DNA of 41,313 nt. Source: Acidimicrobiia bacterium (lineage in GTDB: Bacteria; Actinomycetota; Acidimicrobiia; Acidimicrobiales; SKKL01). Where the stretch lies: assembly GCA_016649895.1 (NCBI GenBank), contig JAENWR010000023.1, positions 1 to 41,313 on the forward strand, given 5' to 3'. The translations under genes were made by a program, and so were the position numbers. This document shows positions 1 through 8,860 of this stretch, in pieces (the first letter of the stretch is position 1; every line of letters starts with the position of its first letter). The notes beneath the pieces were generated by a model, which saw only the letters and a list, made by a program, of their open reading frames with translations, had not been told where the DNA came from and made no database searches.

Positions 1-123
1 GTGCGTCGCCGTCGCCGGGAGAACGGCGCTGAGCAGGGCGATCAGGCCGATCGCGAGGCAGATCCGCCGGATCAGGCCAGGGCTGCGCTCGGATGCCGAA
101 GATGACGATTCGATGACGATCAC
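1..123 (-). CDS. N-terminus of a probable secreted or membrane protein (partial)
   Basis: An open frame runs off the left edge of the window. From a GTG at 123 it gives 41 residues: a polar Ser/Glu-rich start, two arginines (LIRRI), then a hydrophobic stretch (CLAIGLIALLSAVLPA) ending in ATATH. This looks like a signal peptide or an uncleaved N-terminal membrane anchor. The start is not certain, because only a weak GGGAG lies about 14 nt upstream and no ATG is available in frame. It lies downstream of galE on the same strand, with about 100 nt between them, so it could be the next gene of the galE operon or an independent unit. The function cannot be told from this fragment. Confidence 0.45.
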   Translation of the reverse strand, partial: MIVIESSSSASERSPGLIRRICLAIGLIALLSAVLPATATH

Positions 124-205
124 CCTGAGGAGGTCGACACTCCCAGCTGCCGACTTGAGGAAACCTTGCTTGACAGGCCATGATGTCGGTCACGCACACC
201 ACGGG

Positions 206-235
206 CCGAACCACCCCGGGGTCCGGTCAGTTCGG
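206..235 (-). terminator. Possible hairpin at the end of galE
   Basis: On the minus strand a stem CCGAAC/GTTCGG encloses a second dyad, ACCCCGGGGT. The first arm is made of the last sense codons of galE, immediately before its TGA. No T-tract follows, so this would be at best a non-canonical terminator or an RNA-stabilising hairpin. Confidence 0.3.
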
Positions 236-1240
236 GTAGCCGTCGGGGTTGGCCTGTTGCCATCGCCATGCGTCGGCGCAGATCGTCTCGAGACTGGTGT
301 CCGACCGCCAGCCCAGCTCCTCGTTGGCTCGGCTTGGATCGGCGTACGAGGCGGCGATGTCGCCCGGTCGGCCACCGGCCACCTCGTAGGGGACGGCGAT
401 GCCGGTGGCCCGCTCGAACGCGGCGATCACCTCCAACACGCTGTGCCCCCGGCCCGTCCCGAGGTTCCAGGTGTGGTACCCCCCGCGATCTTGGAGTCGG
501 CGCAGGGCCGCCAGGTGCCCCTCCGCCAGGTCGACCACGTGGATGTAGTCCCGAACGCAGGTGCCGTCGGGTGTCGGGTAGTCGGCGCCGAACACCGTGA
601 GGCGTTCGCGTCGTCCCACCGCCACCTGGGTGATGAACGGAAGCAGGTTGTTGGGCATGCCGCGGGGATCCTCACCGAGGCGGCCCGACGGGTGCGCCCC
701 GACCGGGTTGAAGTAGCGCAGCGAGCCGATGCGCCAACGCCCGTCGGCGGCGTGCAGGTCGGTGAGGATCTGCTCCAACATCACCTTGGTCCAGCCGTAG
801 GGGCTGACCGCCCACGTGGGCGCACCTTCCCGCAGCGGGAGTGCAGGGGCACCGCCGTAGACCGTGCACGACGACGAGAAGACGAGCGTGCGACAGTCGT
901 GCTCGCCCATGGCCTCGAACAGGTTCAGACCGCCGATCAGGTTGTTGCGGTAGTAGCGCAGTGGCTGGGCCACCGACTCGCCGACCGCCTTGAGCGCTGC
1001 GAAGTGGACGATCGCCTCGGGGCGGGTGCGGGAGAAGACCTCGAAGAGGGCGTCTCGGTCACACAGGTCGACCTGGTGGAGCTCAGGAACCTTCCCTGCG
1101 ATCTCGGCGATGCGATCGACGGCCGATGCCGAGCTGTTGGAGAGGTCGTCGACGATGACGACCTCGTGCCCGGCGTCCTGCAGGACGACCACCGTGTGGC
1201 TCCCGATGTAGCCGGCGCCGCCGGTGACGAGGATCCGCAC
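227..1240 (-). CDS. galE: UDP-glucose 4-epimerase
   Basis: This enzyme interconverts UDP-glucose and UDP-galactose (or the N-acetyl forms) in the cytoplasm and so supplies galactose-type precursors for the polysaccharide. The 337-residue length is normal for GalE. The N-terminal NAD-binding motif GGAGYIGSH is present, then the SSSCTVYG strand, and the catalytic YGWTK (YxxxK) with the upstream Ser. RYFNPVGAHPSG, FGADYPTPDGTCVRDYIHV and WNLGTGRGHSV are all typical of GalE rather than of other SDR epimerases. The start is GTG, 9 nt after the stop of the sugar-phosphate transferase gene, so the two are very probably co-transcribed. A galactokinase lies far away at 35045. Confidence 0.95.
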   Translation of the reverse strand: MRILVTGGAGYIGSHTVVVLQDAGHEVVIVDDLSNSSASAVDRIAEIAGKVPELHQVDLCDRDALFEVFSRTRPEAIVHFAALKAVGESVAQPLRYYRNNLIGGLNLFEAMGEHDCRTLVFSSSCTVYGGAPALPLREGAPTWAVSPYGWTKVMLEQILTDLHAADGRWRIGSLRYFNPVGAHPSGRLGEDPRGMPNNLLPFITQVAVGRRERLTVFGADYPTPDGTCVRDYIHVVDLAEGHLAALRRLQDRGGYHTWNLGTGRGHSVLEVIAAFERATGIAVPYEVAGGRPGDIAASYADPSRANEELGWRSDTSLETICADAWRWQQANPDGYPN

Positions 1241-1249
1241 GGCGTCCGA

Positions 1250-2815
1250 TCAGCTGGCGCCGCGTCGTGCGATCACCGCGGGGATCGTCTTCAACAAGAT
1301 GGTGAGATCGATGATCAGTGACCAGTTGTCGACGTAGTAGAGGTCGAGCCGCATGTACTCCCCGAAGCTTGCCTCGCTGCGTCCGCTGACCTGCCACATG
1401 CCCGTCATCCCCGGCCGGACTCGGAGCCGGTCGAACAAGTCGTGCGACCACCCATCGGTCTCTTCCGGGAGCGCTGGCCGCGGGCCGACCAGGCTCATCT
1501 CGCCCTTGACGACGTTCCAGAGCTGCGGGAGCTCGTCGAGGGATGTCGCACGCAGGACGCGCCCGATCGGGGTGATCCGCGGGTCGTCGGGGACCTTGAA
1601 GAGCGGCCCGTCGGCTGCGTTCTGGGCGCGAAGCGCGTCGCGGCGCTCCTCTGCGTCGTCGACCATCGAGCGGATCTTGTAGATGCGAAAGACCGCTCCG
1701 TTGCGACCGAGCCGTTCCTGCGAGAAGAACACTGGGCCCTTCGATGTGAACTTCACGGCGAGAGCAGCGGCTGTCATGATTGGAAGGCAGAGGATGAGCA
1801 GGCCAATGGCAGCGGTGAGGTCGAAGACCCGCTTGGCCACCTGTCGCCAGCCGAAGCGCTTGACCGGTTCGACGTAGACGACGGGAAAGCGCCCCATCGG
1901 CCTCATCGTGAGCCGGCTGGCGGAGATGTTGGAGAGGGTCGAGGAGAGCTCGAGGTGGAGGCCCGAGTATGCGATCGCCCGCACCAGTCGGTTCGAGGTC
2001 GACGGGGTGAGCGACGTGGCAGCGATGACGACCCCATGGGCATCGGTGTCGTGCACCGCACGCATGGTGTCGTCGACCAGGAGCCGACCGACGTCGGCGT
2101 GCTGGTCGCCCGAACGCTCCCCTACGCGTGCCACGACCTCGTAGCCGACGGTCCGGTCTCGGCGAAGCATGTCTTCGATGGCCAGCGCCTCCTCGTTGTC
2201 GCCGACGATCACGACGCGGCGAAGGCCGACGCCATGGCGTCGACGGGCGTGGAAGACCTGCCGGACCGCCTCGCGATAGACCGAGACCGCCATCACGGCG
2301 AGCACGAAGACGGTGGCCACCCAGGTCCGCGCAAGCGAGAGCCGCACGGCGAAGTCGGCGACGATGATGCCGAGGAGGGTCAAGAAGCATGCGTCGACGA
2401 TGCGACGCAGCTCATCGGAGCGCCGGCCGATGAAGCGCGACTCGTACAGGCGGCGGCCTCGGAGGGCGAGGACCCAGCCCGGAAGGGACAGCATCGACAC
2501 CAGGAGGTAGCTGCCGGCTGGGGTCGGATCGGTGGTGGTGCCCCTCCGGTCGAGCATCAGCGCAGCGACCATGGCGAGCCACACGGCCAGGAGGTCTCCT
2601 GTGGCGACGAGCACCTTGCTGAGGCGGACCTGAGGGGCGCGTCGAACTCGGCGGTGCAGCGACCCATCGTCGGTGAGGATGCCCAGGTCCCGGACGTCGA
2701 TGACGGCGAGTGGCGTGCCCCACGGACGCGACGGTGCGATCAGGGAGCCACGACCCGCGGCCGCGGACATCGGAGAAGAGGCTTCGTCGATCCCGTCCAG
2801 CCCGTTCAGGTCCAT
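1250..2815 (-). CDS. Polyprenyl-phosphate sugar-1-phosphate transferase (polysaccharide initiation)
   Basis: This enzyme probably starts the repeat unit by moving a sugar-1-phosphate from a nucleotide sugar onto undecaprenyl phosphate at the cytoplasmic membrane (WbaP/CpsE/EpsL type). The N-terminal third has several hydrophobic segments (for example [21 protein letters not shown]). A central nucleotide-binding-like domain ([13 protein letters not shown]) follows. The last roughly 190 residues are a bacterial sugar transferase domain: [60 protein letters not shown]. The frame stays open up to a GTG at 2908, but I prefer ATG 2815 (521 aa) because a good promoter (TTGGCT-17-TATCGT) lies between the two starts. 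With that start, 115 nt separate it from the divergent glycosyltransferase gene. galE follows 9 nt downstream. Confidence 0.9.
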   Translation of the reverse strand: MDLNGLDGIDEASSPMSAAAGRGSLIAPSRPWGTPLAVIDVRDLGILTDDGSLHRRVRRAPQVRLSKVLVATGDLLAVWLAMVAALMLDRRGTTTDPTPAGSYLLVSMLSLPGWVLALRGRRLYESRFIGRRSDELRRIVDACFLTLLGIIVADFAVRLSLARTWVATVFVLAVMAVSVYREAVRQVFHARRRHGVGLRRVVIVGDNEEALAIEDMLRRDRTVGYEVVARVGERSGDQHADVGRLLVDDTMRAVHDTDAHGVVIAATSLTPSTSNRLVRAIAYSGLHLELSSTLSNISASRLTMRPMGRFPVVYVEPVKRFGWRQVAKRVFDLTAAIGLLILCLPIMTAAALAVKFTSKGPVFFSQERLGRNGAVFRIYKIRSMVDDAEERRDALRAQNAADGPLFKVPDDPRITPIGRVLRATSLDELPQLWNVVKGEMSLVGPRPALPEETDGWSHDLFDRLRVRPGMTGMWQVSGRSEASFGEYMRLDLYYVDNWSLIIDLTILLKTIPAVIARRGAS

Positions 2816-2866
2816 GGCAACCCCGCACAGCTGTTCGTCGCCGGAGATCCGACGACCAGGGGTCGA

Positions 2867-2895
2867 ACGATAGGTCTGTACGGCGTAGAAGCCAA
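2867..2895 (-). promoter_or_regulatory. Candidate promoter for the sugar-phosphate transferase–galE operon
   Basis: On the minus strand TTGGCT (2895–2890) is followed after 17 nt by TATCGT (2872–2867). Each box matches the housekeeping consensus at four of six positions. It sits inside the longest open frame of the downstream gene, which argues for translation starting at ATG 2815. The segment is more AT-rich than its surroundings. Confidence 0.5.
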
Positions 2896-2930
2896 GGGAA
2901 AATTTCACCGAGTAGTAGCGTCAGCGCGCG

Positions 2931-5186
2931 ATGGTGGCGCTCACCTCGTCCGACTCGGATCTCCGGCCCGCTCCACACGTCGGGTTCATCGTCGAGCAGA
3001 CGCTCGGCCATCGAACCCACTCGTCGAACATCGAGTCGATCCTCGAACAGCAACGTCGGGTCGTCCCCGAGTGGCTGCCCATCGCTTGGGACGCGACCGG
3101 GATCGCTGCGGCACTGCCCGTGTTCAACAGCAACTGGACCGTTCGCTCCGGTCTCCGCGCACGTAGGGCAGTCGCCCGCGCCGATGGTTCGCGCCTCCTC
3201 GATGCGCTCTTCGTGCACACGCAGGTCCCAGCCGTGCTGCTCGGCAAGTGGCTCGACCGGATCCCGACGGTCGTCTCCCTCGATGCCACGCCTCGCCAGT
3301 ACGACGAGCTCGGGAGCTTCTACCAGCACAGGGTGGGCGGGCCCGAAGTGGAGCGGCTCAAGTGGGTTGCCAACCGCCGAGCCCTCCGTCGTGCCTGGGC
3401 CATCGTCACGTGGTCGGAGTGGGCACGCAGCGGTGTCATCGAGGACTACGGCATCGAGCCGGACAAGGTGCTCGTGGTGCCACCAGGGGTCCGCGTCGAG
3501 GAGTGGCGCCGGCTACCGTCCGCTGCCGGCCCGCGGACCGAGGTGCGCATCCTGTTCGTCGGCGGGGACCTCGAGCGCAAGGGCGGCGATCTGCTGGTGG
3601 CGAGCTGCCGCACCCTGCGAGCCGAGCTGGCTCGGTCAGGCGGCCCCGAGATCGACCTTGTCGTCGACCTCGTGACGCAGACACCGATCGATCCAGACCC
3701 GGGCGTGGTCGTCCACCACGGACTCACCGCCAACAGTCCCGAGCTGCGCGCCCTCTACCACCACGCCGACATCTTCTGCCTGCCCACCCTCGGCGATTGC
3801 CTCCCCATGGTGCTGGCCGAAGCCGGGGCGGCCGGGCTCCCCCTGGTCTCCACCGACGTGGGTGCGATCTCCGAGATCGTGCGCGACGGCGACACCGGGC
3901 TCCTCGTGCCGCCATCGGACCAGGCCGCGCTCACCGTTGCCCTCCGCCGGCTGGTCCACGACGGTGGCGAACGTGTGCGGATGGGGGCCAACGCCGCGGA
4001 GCTCGTCGCTCGGGAGCACGACGCCACCACCAACGTTGGGCGGATCATCGACCTGCTCGTCGATGCCGCAACGTCCCGACCGCCCATCAGCCGTCGCCGT
4101 CGCGCTCCCCTCACCGGTGGTACCGCCGCCGTGGTCACGGTGTCCGGTGTGATCCCGCCCGATCTGGAGGAGCGGATCGCCTCCGGGCAACGACCTCGGG
4201 CCGACTTCGTCGAGATGGCGGCAGCGATGGGCGGTGCCCGGATCATCGACCGCTCGCTCCTGAGGAGCCGAACCGGGCCGGTCGGCCGCCTCGTGGTGCG
4301 ATTCACCGGGCCCGACGTGGCGATGGCATGGGCCTGTTTCCGCCAGCGCCGGACCACCAGGGTCATCGTCACCGACGGAGAGCAGATCGGCCTGCCCTTC
4401 GCGGCGCTCTGCTGGCTACCCGGGCGACGACGTCCGCGCCACGTGATGATCGTTCACGTGATGTCGACACCGACCAAGTCCAGGCTGTTCCGCATGCTCC
4501 GTCTCGAACGGCACGTCGACTGCTTCGTCACCTACGCCACGAGTCAGACGGAGTACCTCGTCGACAGGCTGCGGGTGCCGCCCCACAAGGTGTCGCAGAC
4601 GCCCTTCATGGTGGACACCGACTTCTTCCATCCCGCCGCCAGCACCGAACCGCGCGCCGACCTCGTCTGTGCAGTCGGCCTCGAGCGTCGCGACTACGCC
4701 ACGCTGATCGACGCGGTGCGCGGCCTCGATGTCGAGGTCGTCATCGCCGCAGACAGTCCGTGGTCGACGCGCCCTGACACCACGAACGGGCTCGACCTGC
4801 CCGCCAACGTCGAGGTGAGGAGCTTCGATCCCGTGGGCTTGCGCGACCTCTACGCACGGTGCCGCTTCCTCGTCATGCCGCTCGATGAGGTCGACTTCCA
4901 GGCGGGTGTGACCGCCCTGCTGGAGGCGATGGCGATGGAACGGGCGGTCATCTGCTCGCGCACGACCGGACAGACCGACGTGGTGGCCGAGGCGGTCACG
5001 GGGATCTACGTCCCTGTTGGGGACGCGCCGACCCTGCGGCGCGAGGTCCTCGCACTCTTGGCCGACCCCGAGCGCGCCGACCGCATGGGCCGAGCGGGCC
5101 GGCGGTACGTCGTCGACCAATGTGATATTTCGATGTACTCCCGCTCGATCGCGGCGATCGCTCAGCACTCTCCGTCAACCCCTTGA
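2931..5186 (+). CDS. Double glycosyltransferase: two GT4-type modules in one chain
   Basis: At 751 residues this is about twice the usual length of a GT4 enzyme. Residues about 15–385 form one GT-B module, with HTQVPAVL, TPRQYDEL, VPPGVRVEEWRRLP, ILFVGGDLERKGGDLL and an acidic motif (DCLPMVLAE) near the nucleotide-sugar site. Residues about 390–750 form a second, divergent GT-B module, with VMSTPTKSRLFRMLR, FMVDTDFFHP and GVTALLEAMAMERAVI. In the usual E-x7-E motif the first Glu is Asp in module 1 and appears to be Gln in module 2. The cytoplasmic role is probably two successive sugar additions, or one active and one accessory domain. The next gene is a paralogue of module 1 only. The start is ATG 2931 with no clear ribosome-binding site, so the N-terminus is uncertain. 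Confidence 0.85.
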   Translation: MVALTSSDSDLRPAPHVGFIVEQTLGHRTHSSNIESILEQQRRVVPEWLPIAWDATGIAAALPVFNSNWTVRSGLRARRAVARADGSRLLDALFVHTQVPAVLLGKWLDRIPTVVSLDATPRQYDELGSFYQHRVGGPEVERLKWVANRRALRRAWAIVTWSEWARSGVIEDYGIEPDKVLVVPPGVRVEEWRRLPSAAGPRTEVRILFVGGDLERKGGDLLVASCRTLRAELARSGGPEIDLVVDLVTQTPIDPDPGVVVHHGLTANSPELRALYHHADIFCLPTLGDCLPMVLAEAGAAGLPLVSTDVGAISEIVRDGDTGLLVPPSDQAALTVALRRLVHDGGERVRMGANAAELVAREHDATTNVGRIIDLLVDAATSRPPISRRRRAPLTGGTAAVVTVSGVIPPDLEERIASGQRPRADFVEMAAAMGGARIIDRSLLRSRTGPVGRLVVRFTGPDVAMAWACFRQRRTTRVIVTDGEQIGLPFAALCWLPGRRRPRHVMIVHVMSTPTKSRLFRMLRLERHVDCFVTYATSQTEYLVDRLRVPPHKVSQTPFMVDTDFFHPAASTEPRADLVCAVGLERRDYATLIDAVRGLDVEVVIAADSPWSTRPDTTNGLDLPANVEVRSFDPVGLRDLYARCRFLVMPLDEVDFQAGVTALLEAMAMERAVICSRTTGQTDVVAEAVTGIYVPVGDAPTLRREVLALLADPERADRMGRAGRRYVVDQCDISMYSRSIAAIAQHSPSTP

Positions 5187-5201
5187 CGATCGGAAGCTCC
5201 C

Positions 5202-5229
5202 CTGTCATGCTCCGAACCGGCGGTATGAT
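5202..5229 (+). promoter_or_regulatory. Candidate promoter for the second glycosyltransferase gene
   Basis: CTGTCA (5202–5207), 16 nt, then TATGAT (5224–5229). The -10 box matches five of six consensus positions and the -35 box four of six. A ribosome-binding site AGGAG (5241–5245) and GTG 5254 follow at good distances. The 67-nt gap after the previous stop makes an internal promoter plausible. Confidence 0.45.
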
Positions 5230-5253
5230 CTCTGTGAGTGAGGAGCCGGGCTG

Positions 5254-6396
5254 GTGGAGAGGACGCTGCACACCAGCCTCGGCCGCACCGGGACGCACGA
5301 CGTGTGGGGAATCGACCACGCTGTGCGCGCAGTCTTCTGCATGGAGCAGCACGTCGGACATGCCACCTACTCGGACAACCTGCGTCGAGCGCTGGCCGAG
5401 GTCGACGACATCGAGCAGACATGGCTTGATGTTCGCTACGCCACGACGGGCCGCCCGTGGGAGCGCGTCCCGTTCGTCCCCCGGTCGGCCATCGCTGCGC
5501 TGCGAGCGCGCGACGAGATCCGTCCTCTCGGCGATCTCGAACCCGACGTGGCGTTCTTCAACACGCAGGTGCCGGCTGTGCTCGGTGGACGAGCCGTGCG
5601 GCGGCTCCCCTACGTGGTGGCCGTCGACGTCACGCCGCTGCAGTACGACCGCATAGCCGACGGCTACGGGCACTCCGCCGATCGCCGGGGGCCAACACGC
5701 TGGATGAAGCACCGCCTCAACACACGGGTCCTCACCCAGGCCGCGATGGTCGTTGCGTGGAGCTCCTGGGTGCGGGAGTCGCTCATCAGTGAGTACGGGG
5801 TGAGGCCCGATCGGGTGGTGGTCATCGCCCCGGGCGTCGACACCGAGTGGTGGCGGCCGCTTCCACGCCCCGCTACCGAAGGTCCCATCCAGATCCTCTT
5901 CGTCGGCGGCGATCTGGTCCGAAAGGGGGGTGACGTGCTCCTCGACGCGTTCGCGACCCTTCCGGCCGGCGCCGCCGAACTGGTGCTCGTCACGAAGTCG
6001 CCCGTCGACCCGGCACCGGGCGTGACGGTGCTCAGCCACCTCGGTCCGAACAGCAGGGAGTTGCGACGCCTCTTCCACTCGAGCGACCTCTTCGCGCTGC
6101 CTGCCCGTGCCGAGGCGTTCGGCATCGCCGCCGTCGAGGCCGGAGCGGCCGGCCTCCCCGTGATCGCCACCAGCGTCGGGGGCCTGGCCGACATCGTGAT
6201 CGACGGCGAGACCGGGCTCGTCGTATCACCGGGCGACCTGGCGTCTCTTGCCAGTTCGTTGAACGCCCTGGTGGCCGACCGGAACCTCCGGATCCGCCTC
6301 GGCGCCGCGGCCCGGCGCCGCGTTGAGCAGCACTTCGATGCACACCGCAACGGCGAGCAGATCGCCAGCATCCTGCGAGAGGCCGCGTGCCGATGA
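5254..6396 (+). CDS. GT4 family glycosyltransferase, paralogue of the first half of the preceding protein
   Basis: This is a 380-residue GT-B fold glycosyltransferase of normal GT4 length, acting in the cytoplasm on the lipid-linked repeat unit; donor and acceptor are not known. Shared landmarks with residues 15–385 of the gene before are NTQVPAVL, TPLQYDRI, APGVDTEWWRPLP, ILFVGGDLVRKGGDVLL and EAGAAGLP. Unlike that module it keeps the canonical E-x7-E (EAFGIAAVE). The start GTG 5254 is preceded by AGGAG at 8 nt. The 3' end overlaps the next gene by ATGA. The two genes probably arose by duplication, followed by fusion of one copy to another transferase or loss from the other. Confidence 0.9.
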   Translation: MERTLHTSLGRTGTHDVWGIDHAVRAVFCMEQHVGHATYSDNLRRALAEVDDIEQTWLDVRYATTGRPWERVPFVPRSAIAALRARDEIRPLGDLEPDVAFFNTQVPAVLGGRAVRRLPYVVAVDVTPLQYDRIADGYGHSADRRGPTRWMKHRLNTRVLTQAAMVVAWSSWVRESLISEYGVRPDRVVVIAPGVDTEWWRPLPRPATEGPIQILFVGGDLVRKGGDVLLDAFATLPAGAAELVLVTKSPVDPAPGVTVLSHLGPNSRELRRLFHSSDLFALPARAEAFGIAAVEAGAAGLPVIATSVGGLADIVIDGETGLVVSPGDLASLASSLNALVADRNLRIRLGAAARRRVEQHFDAHRNGEQIASILREAACR

Positions 6397-7685
6397 CCCA
6401 GACGAACCTCCAGATCGATCCCGATGAGGGCAGGACGCCCATCGACGGCCTCGGCCCCGACGACACCCTCGGACCGATACCCGCCGCCGCGCTCGACCGC
6501 TCGATCGCTCTCCTCCTCGGCATCCCGATCGACATCCTCACCATGGCCGAAGCGCTGGATCGCGCTGCCGATCTGATCGTCCGGGCGCGCGCCACCGGTC
6601 GAACCCACCAGCTCGTCACGGTCAACGTCGACTTCGTCGTCAACGCCCTCACCGACGCACAGCTGCGCTCGATCCTGCGGCGATCCGATCTGGCGATCGC
6701 CGATGGTATGCCGCTCGTGTGGGCGTCACGGTTGTTCGGTCCGCCGCTCCCCGAGCGCGTGGCCGGCGTCGACCTGGTGTCGCTCCTCGCCGAGCGATCG
6801 GCCCGCGAGGGCTTCTCGATGCTGCTGTTCGGCGGCCGGCCCGGCGTCGCCGACCAGGCTGCAGCGCGCTTGATCGAGCTCCACCCCGGTCTGCGGGTTC
6901 GGGGCATGGACTGCCCACCGCTGGCCGACGACGGCTACGTCGATCCCGAGCTGGTGGATGCCGTGCGTGCCGCCGCTGCCGACATCGTCTGCGTCGCGCT
7001 GGGGCACCCCAAGCAAGACAAGTGGATCGCTGCACATCGCCACGACATCGGTGCACCACTGCTCCTGGGCGTTGGCGCGAGCCTCGACTTCATCTCGGGC
7101 GTGGCCGTGCGCGCACCCGTCCAGATGCAACGCAACGGCCTCGAGTGGCTGCACCGACTGATCCACGAGCCGAGACGCCTCGGGCGGCGCTACAGCCGCG
7201 ATCTCGTCCACTTCGCACCACGGGTCGCGGCGCAACGGCTGGGCGCGCCAGCACTCACCATGCGCACGCCGCGCGCGACGACTGGGCTCGACGGGATCGA
7301 CGTGACGATCTGGATGCCCTCTGTGCCCGAGCCCGTCACCACGCCCTGGGGCTCCGACGAGTTCACCCACCACGCGAAGGAACCCGTGGTGGTCGTGGTC
7401 GACGTCAACGCGCTCCCGGCCTCCACCTGGCAGGGACTCGCCGCTCTCGTCGGCATCGGCCGTCGCCTGCGCCACAACGGTGGTGAGCTGATCGTCGCCG
7501 GAGGAACGGTGACACGTGCCGGACGCTGGTGGCACCACCACCTCGACGGCCACATCACCATCTATCCGGATCTGGAGTCGGCATCGCTCGGGGCTCGTCT
7601 GCGCACCGCGAACGGATGGCCGACCGATCCTCCGATGTCGGCACCGGGCCGAAGCGCCTCCGAACCTCCGCACGCCACGTCGTGA
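6393..7685 (+). CDS. WecG/TagA/CpsF-type glycosyltransferase fused to a C-terminal STAS-like domain
   Basis: Residues about 38–300 are a GT26 (WecG/TagA/CpsF) domain, which normally adds the second sugar to polyprenyl-diphosphate-linked GlcNAc at the membrane face. Visible landmarks are VTVNVDFVVNA (with the likely catalytic Asp near residue 79), IADGMPLVWASR, RVAGVDLV, GHPKQDKWI and GVGASLDFISG. After a linker, residues about 331–410 look like a STAS fold (PVVVVVDVNALPAS, WQGLAALVGIGRRLRHNGG, ELIVAGG). The usual phospho-acceptor motif D-S-x-G-L reads T-W-Q-G-L, so phosphorylation in the SpoIIAA manner is unlikely. I chose ATG 6393 (ATGA overlap with the previous gene, GAGAGG 10 nt upstream) over GTG 6387. 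The typical GT26 family member is only about 240–260 aa. Confidence 0.85.
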   Translation: MTQTNLQIDPDEGRTPIDGLGPDDTLGPIPAAALDRSIALLLGIPIDILTMAEALDRAADLIVRARATGRTHQLVTVNVDFVVNALTDAQLRSILRRSDLAIADGMPLVWASRLFGPPLPERVAGVDLVSLLAERSAREGFSMLLFGGRPGVADQAAARLIELHPGLRVRGMDCPPLADDGYVDPELVDAVRAAAADIVCVALGHPKQDKWIAAHRHDIGAPLLLGVGASLDFISGVAVRAPVQMQRNGLEWLHRLIHEPRRLGRRYSRDLVHFAPRVAAQRLGAPALTMRTPRATTGLDGIDVTIWMPSVPEPVTTPWGSDEFTHHAKEPVVVVVDVNALPASTWQGLAALVGIGRRLRHNGGELIVAGGTVTRAGRWWHHHLDGHITIYPDLESASLGARLRTANGWPTDPPMSAPGRSASEPPHATS

Positions 7686-8860
7686 AGGTGGGGCTGCTCG
7701 GCAACTTCGGATCGGGCAACGTGGGCAACGAAGCCTCGATGGACGCCGTGAGGACCGGCCTGGAGCGCATCCGCCCCGACCTCGAGTTCGTCTGCCTGTG
7801 CCCGCGCCCCGCCGCAGCCGCTGCGCTCCACGGCGTGCCGGCGCTGAGTCTCCGGCGCCCCCGACCCGACGAGGCGTCGCGCACGCGTCGACACGTGATG
7901 CGGGCGCCACGGTTCGTCGCCGACGTGGCAAGAGCCGTCGGCGTGGTGCGGCGGCTCGACCTCGTGGCGGTGCCCGGCACCTCGATCCTCGACGACTTCG
8001 GCGACGGCCCGACGGGCATGCCCTACGACCTGGCGGTGTGGACGATGGCAGCGCGGATCGCCCGGCGACCCTTCCACTTCGTCGCAGTGGGTGCCGGACC
8101 GATCCAGCAGCGCGCCAGCCGTGCCCTCCTCGCGCTCGCCGCCCGGTTGGCGACCGGGCGGACCTACCGCGACCAGGGATCGCGTGACTTCATGGCGTCG
8201 GTCGGCCTCGACGTGGCCGACGACCGCGTCGTCGCCGACGTGGTCTTCGGGGTGGAGCCCCCCGCCCGCACGATCCGCCTCGATGGCGTGGAGGGACCCG
8301 TCGTCGGACTGGGCGTGATGGTCTATCGAGGTTGGGCGACCGAACACCCCCATGCGGCCTGGCTCTACAGCGACTACCTCGAACGGTCGGCCGAGCTCAT
8401 CCGCCGTCTCGCCCGGTGCGGGACGCAGATCCACCTGCTCACTGCCGAAGATGCCGACCAGACTGCAGTTGAAGGGTGCCTCGACCTGCTCGACCCGGAT
8501 ACGAGTGCCGCGGTCACCGTGGTGCCCACCCCCCGTTGCATGGAAGAGCTCACCCGCGCCATCGCCGACGTCGATGTCGTCGCAGCGCCCCGCTTCCACA
8601 TGGTGCTCACCTCGCTGATCGTCGGGGTGCCGCCGGTGTCCATCGGCTACGCGTCGCGGAACCGGGATCTGCTCGACCGTGCCGGCCTCGGAACGTTCTG
8701 TCACTCGATCGAGTCGTTCGATCCGGTGGCCGTGGCCGGCGACATCGGGCAGCTGCTCCGCCGACGCCACGAGCTGGCACCTCGACTCGACGAGTGGTCG
8801 GCCGAGCAGCGAGCGATCGCATCGAACGAGGTCCACAAACTTGCGGAGGTGTTGAGATGA
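7682..8860 (+). CDS. Polysaccharide pyruvyl transferase family protein
   Basis: This probably transfers a pyruvate ketal from phosphoenolpyruvate to a sugar of the repeat unit (CsaB/WcaK family, GT-B-like fold). The start of the protein, VGLLGNFGSGNVGNEASM, is the typical opening of the family. DLVAVPGTSILDDFG, GAGPIQ, YRDQGSRDFM, LLTAEDAD and the C-terminal APRFHMVLTSLIVGVPPVSIGY follow in the expected order. The open frame extends upstream to 7529, but GTG 7682 forms a GTGA overlap with the stop of the previous gene and puts the first beta strand at the N-terminus, giving 392 aa. It is translationally linked on both sides. Confidence 0.85.
   Translation: MKVGLLGNFGSGNVGNEASMDAVRTGLERIRPDLEFVCLCPRPAAAAALHGVPALSLRRPRPDEASRTRRHVMRAPRFVADVARAVGVVRRLDLVAVPGTSILDDFGDGPTGMPYDLAVWTMAARIARRPFHFVAVGAGPIQQRASRALLALAARLATGRTYRDQGSRDFMASVGLDVADDRVVADVVFGVEPPARTIRLDGVEGPVVGLGVMVYRGWATEHPHAAWLYSDYLERSAELIRRLARCGTQIHLLTAEDADQTAVEGCLDLLDPDTSAAVTVVPTPRCMEELTRAIADVDVVAAPRFHMVLTSLIVGVPPVSIGYASRNRDLLDRAGLGTFCHSIESFDPVAVAGDIGQLLRRRHELAPRLDEWSAEQRAIASNEVHKLAEVLR

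Noticed and set aside
170-175. TTGACA on the plus strand near the left edge
   Set aside because: It is a perfect -35 box, but there is no -10 at proper spacing and no plus-strand gene downstream.
1442-3166. Long plus-strand frame (574 codons) over the sugar-phosphate transferase gene
   Set aside because: It is antisense to a gene with clear domain motifs and its translation is Asp/Arg/Gly-rich without a recognisable domain, as expected for a high-GC shadow frame.
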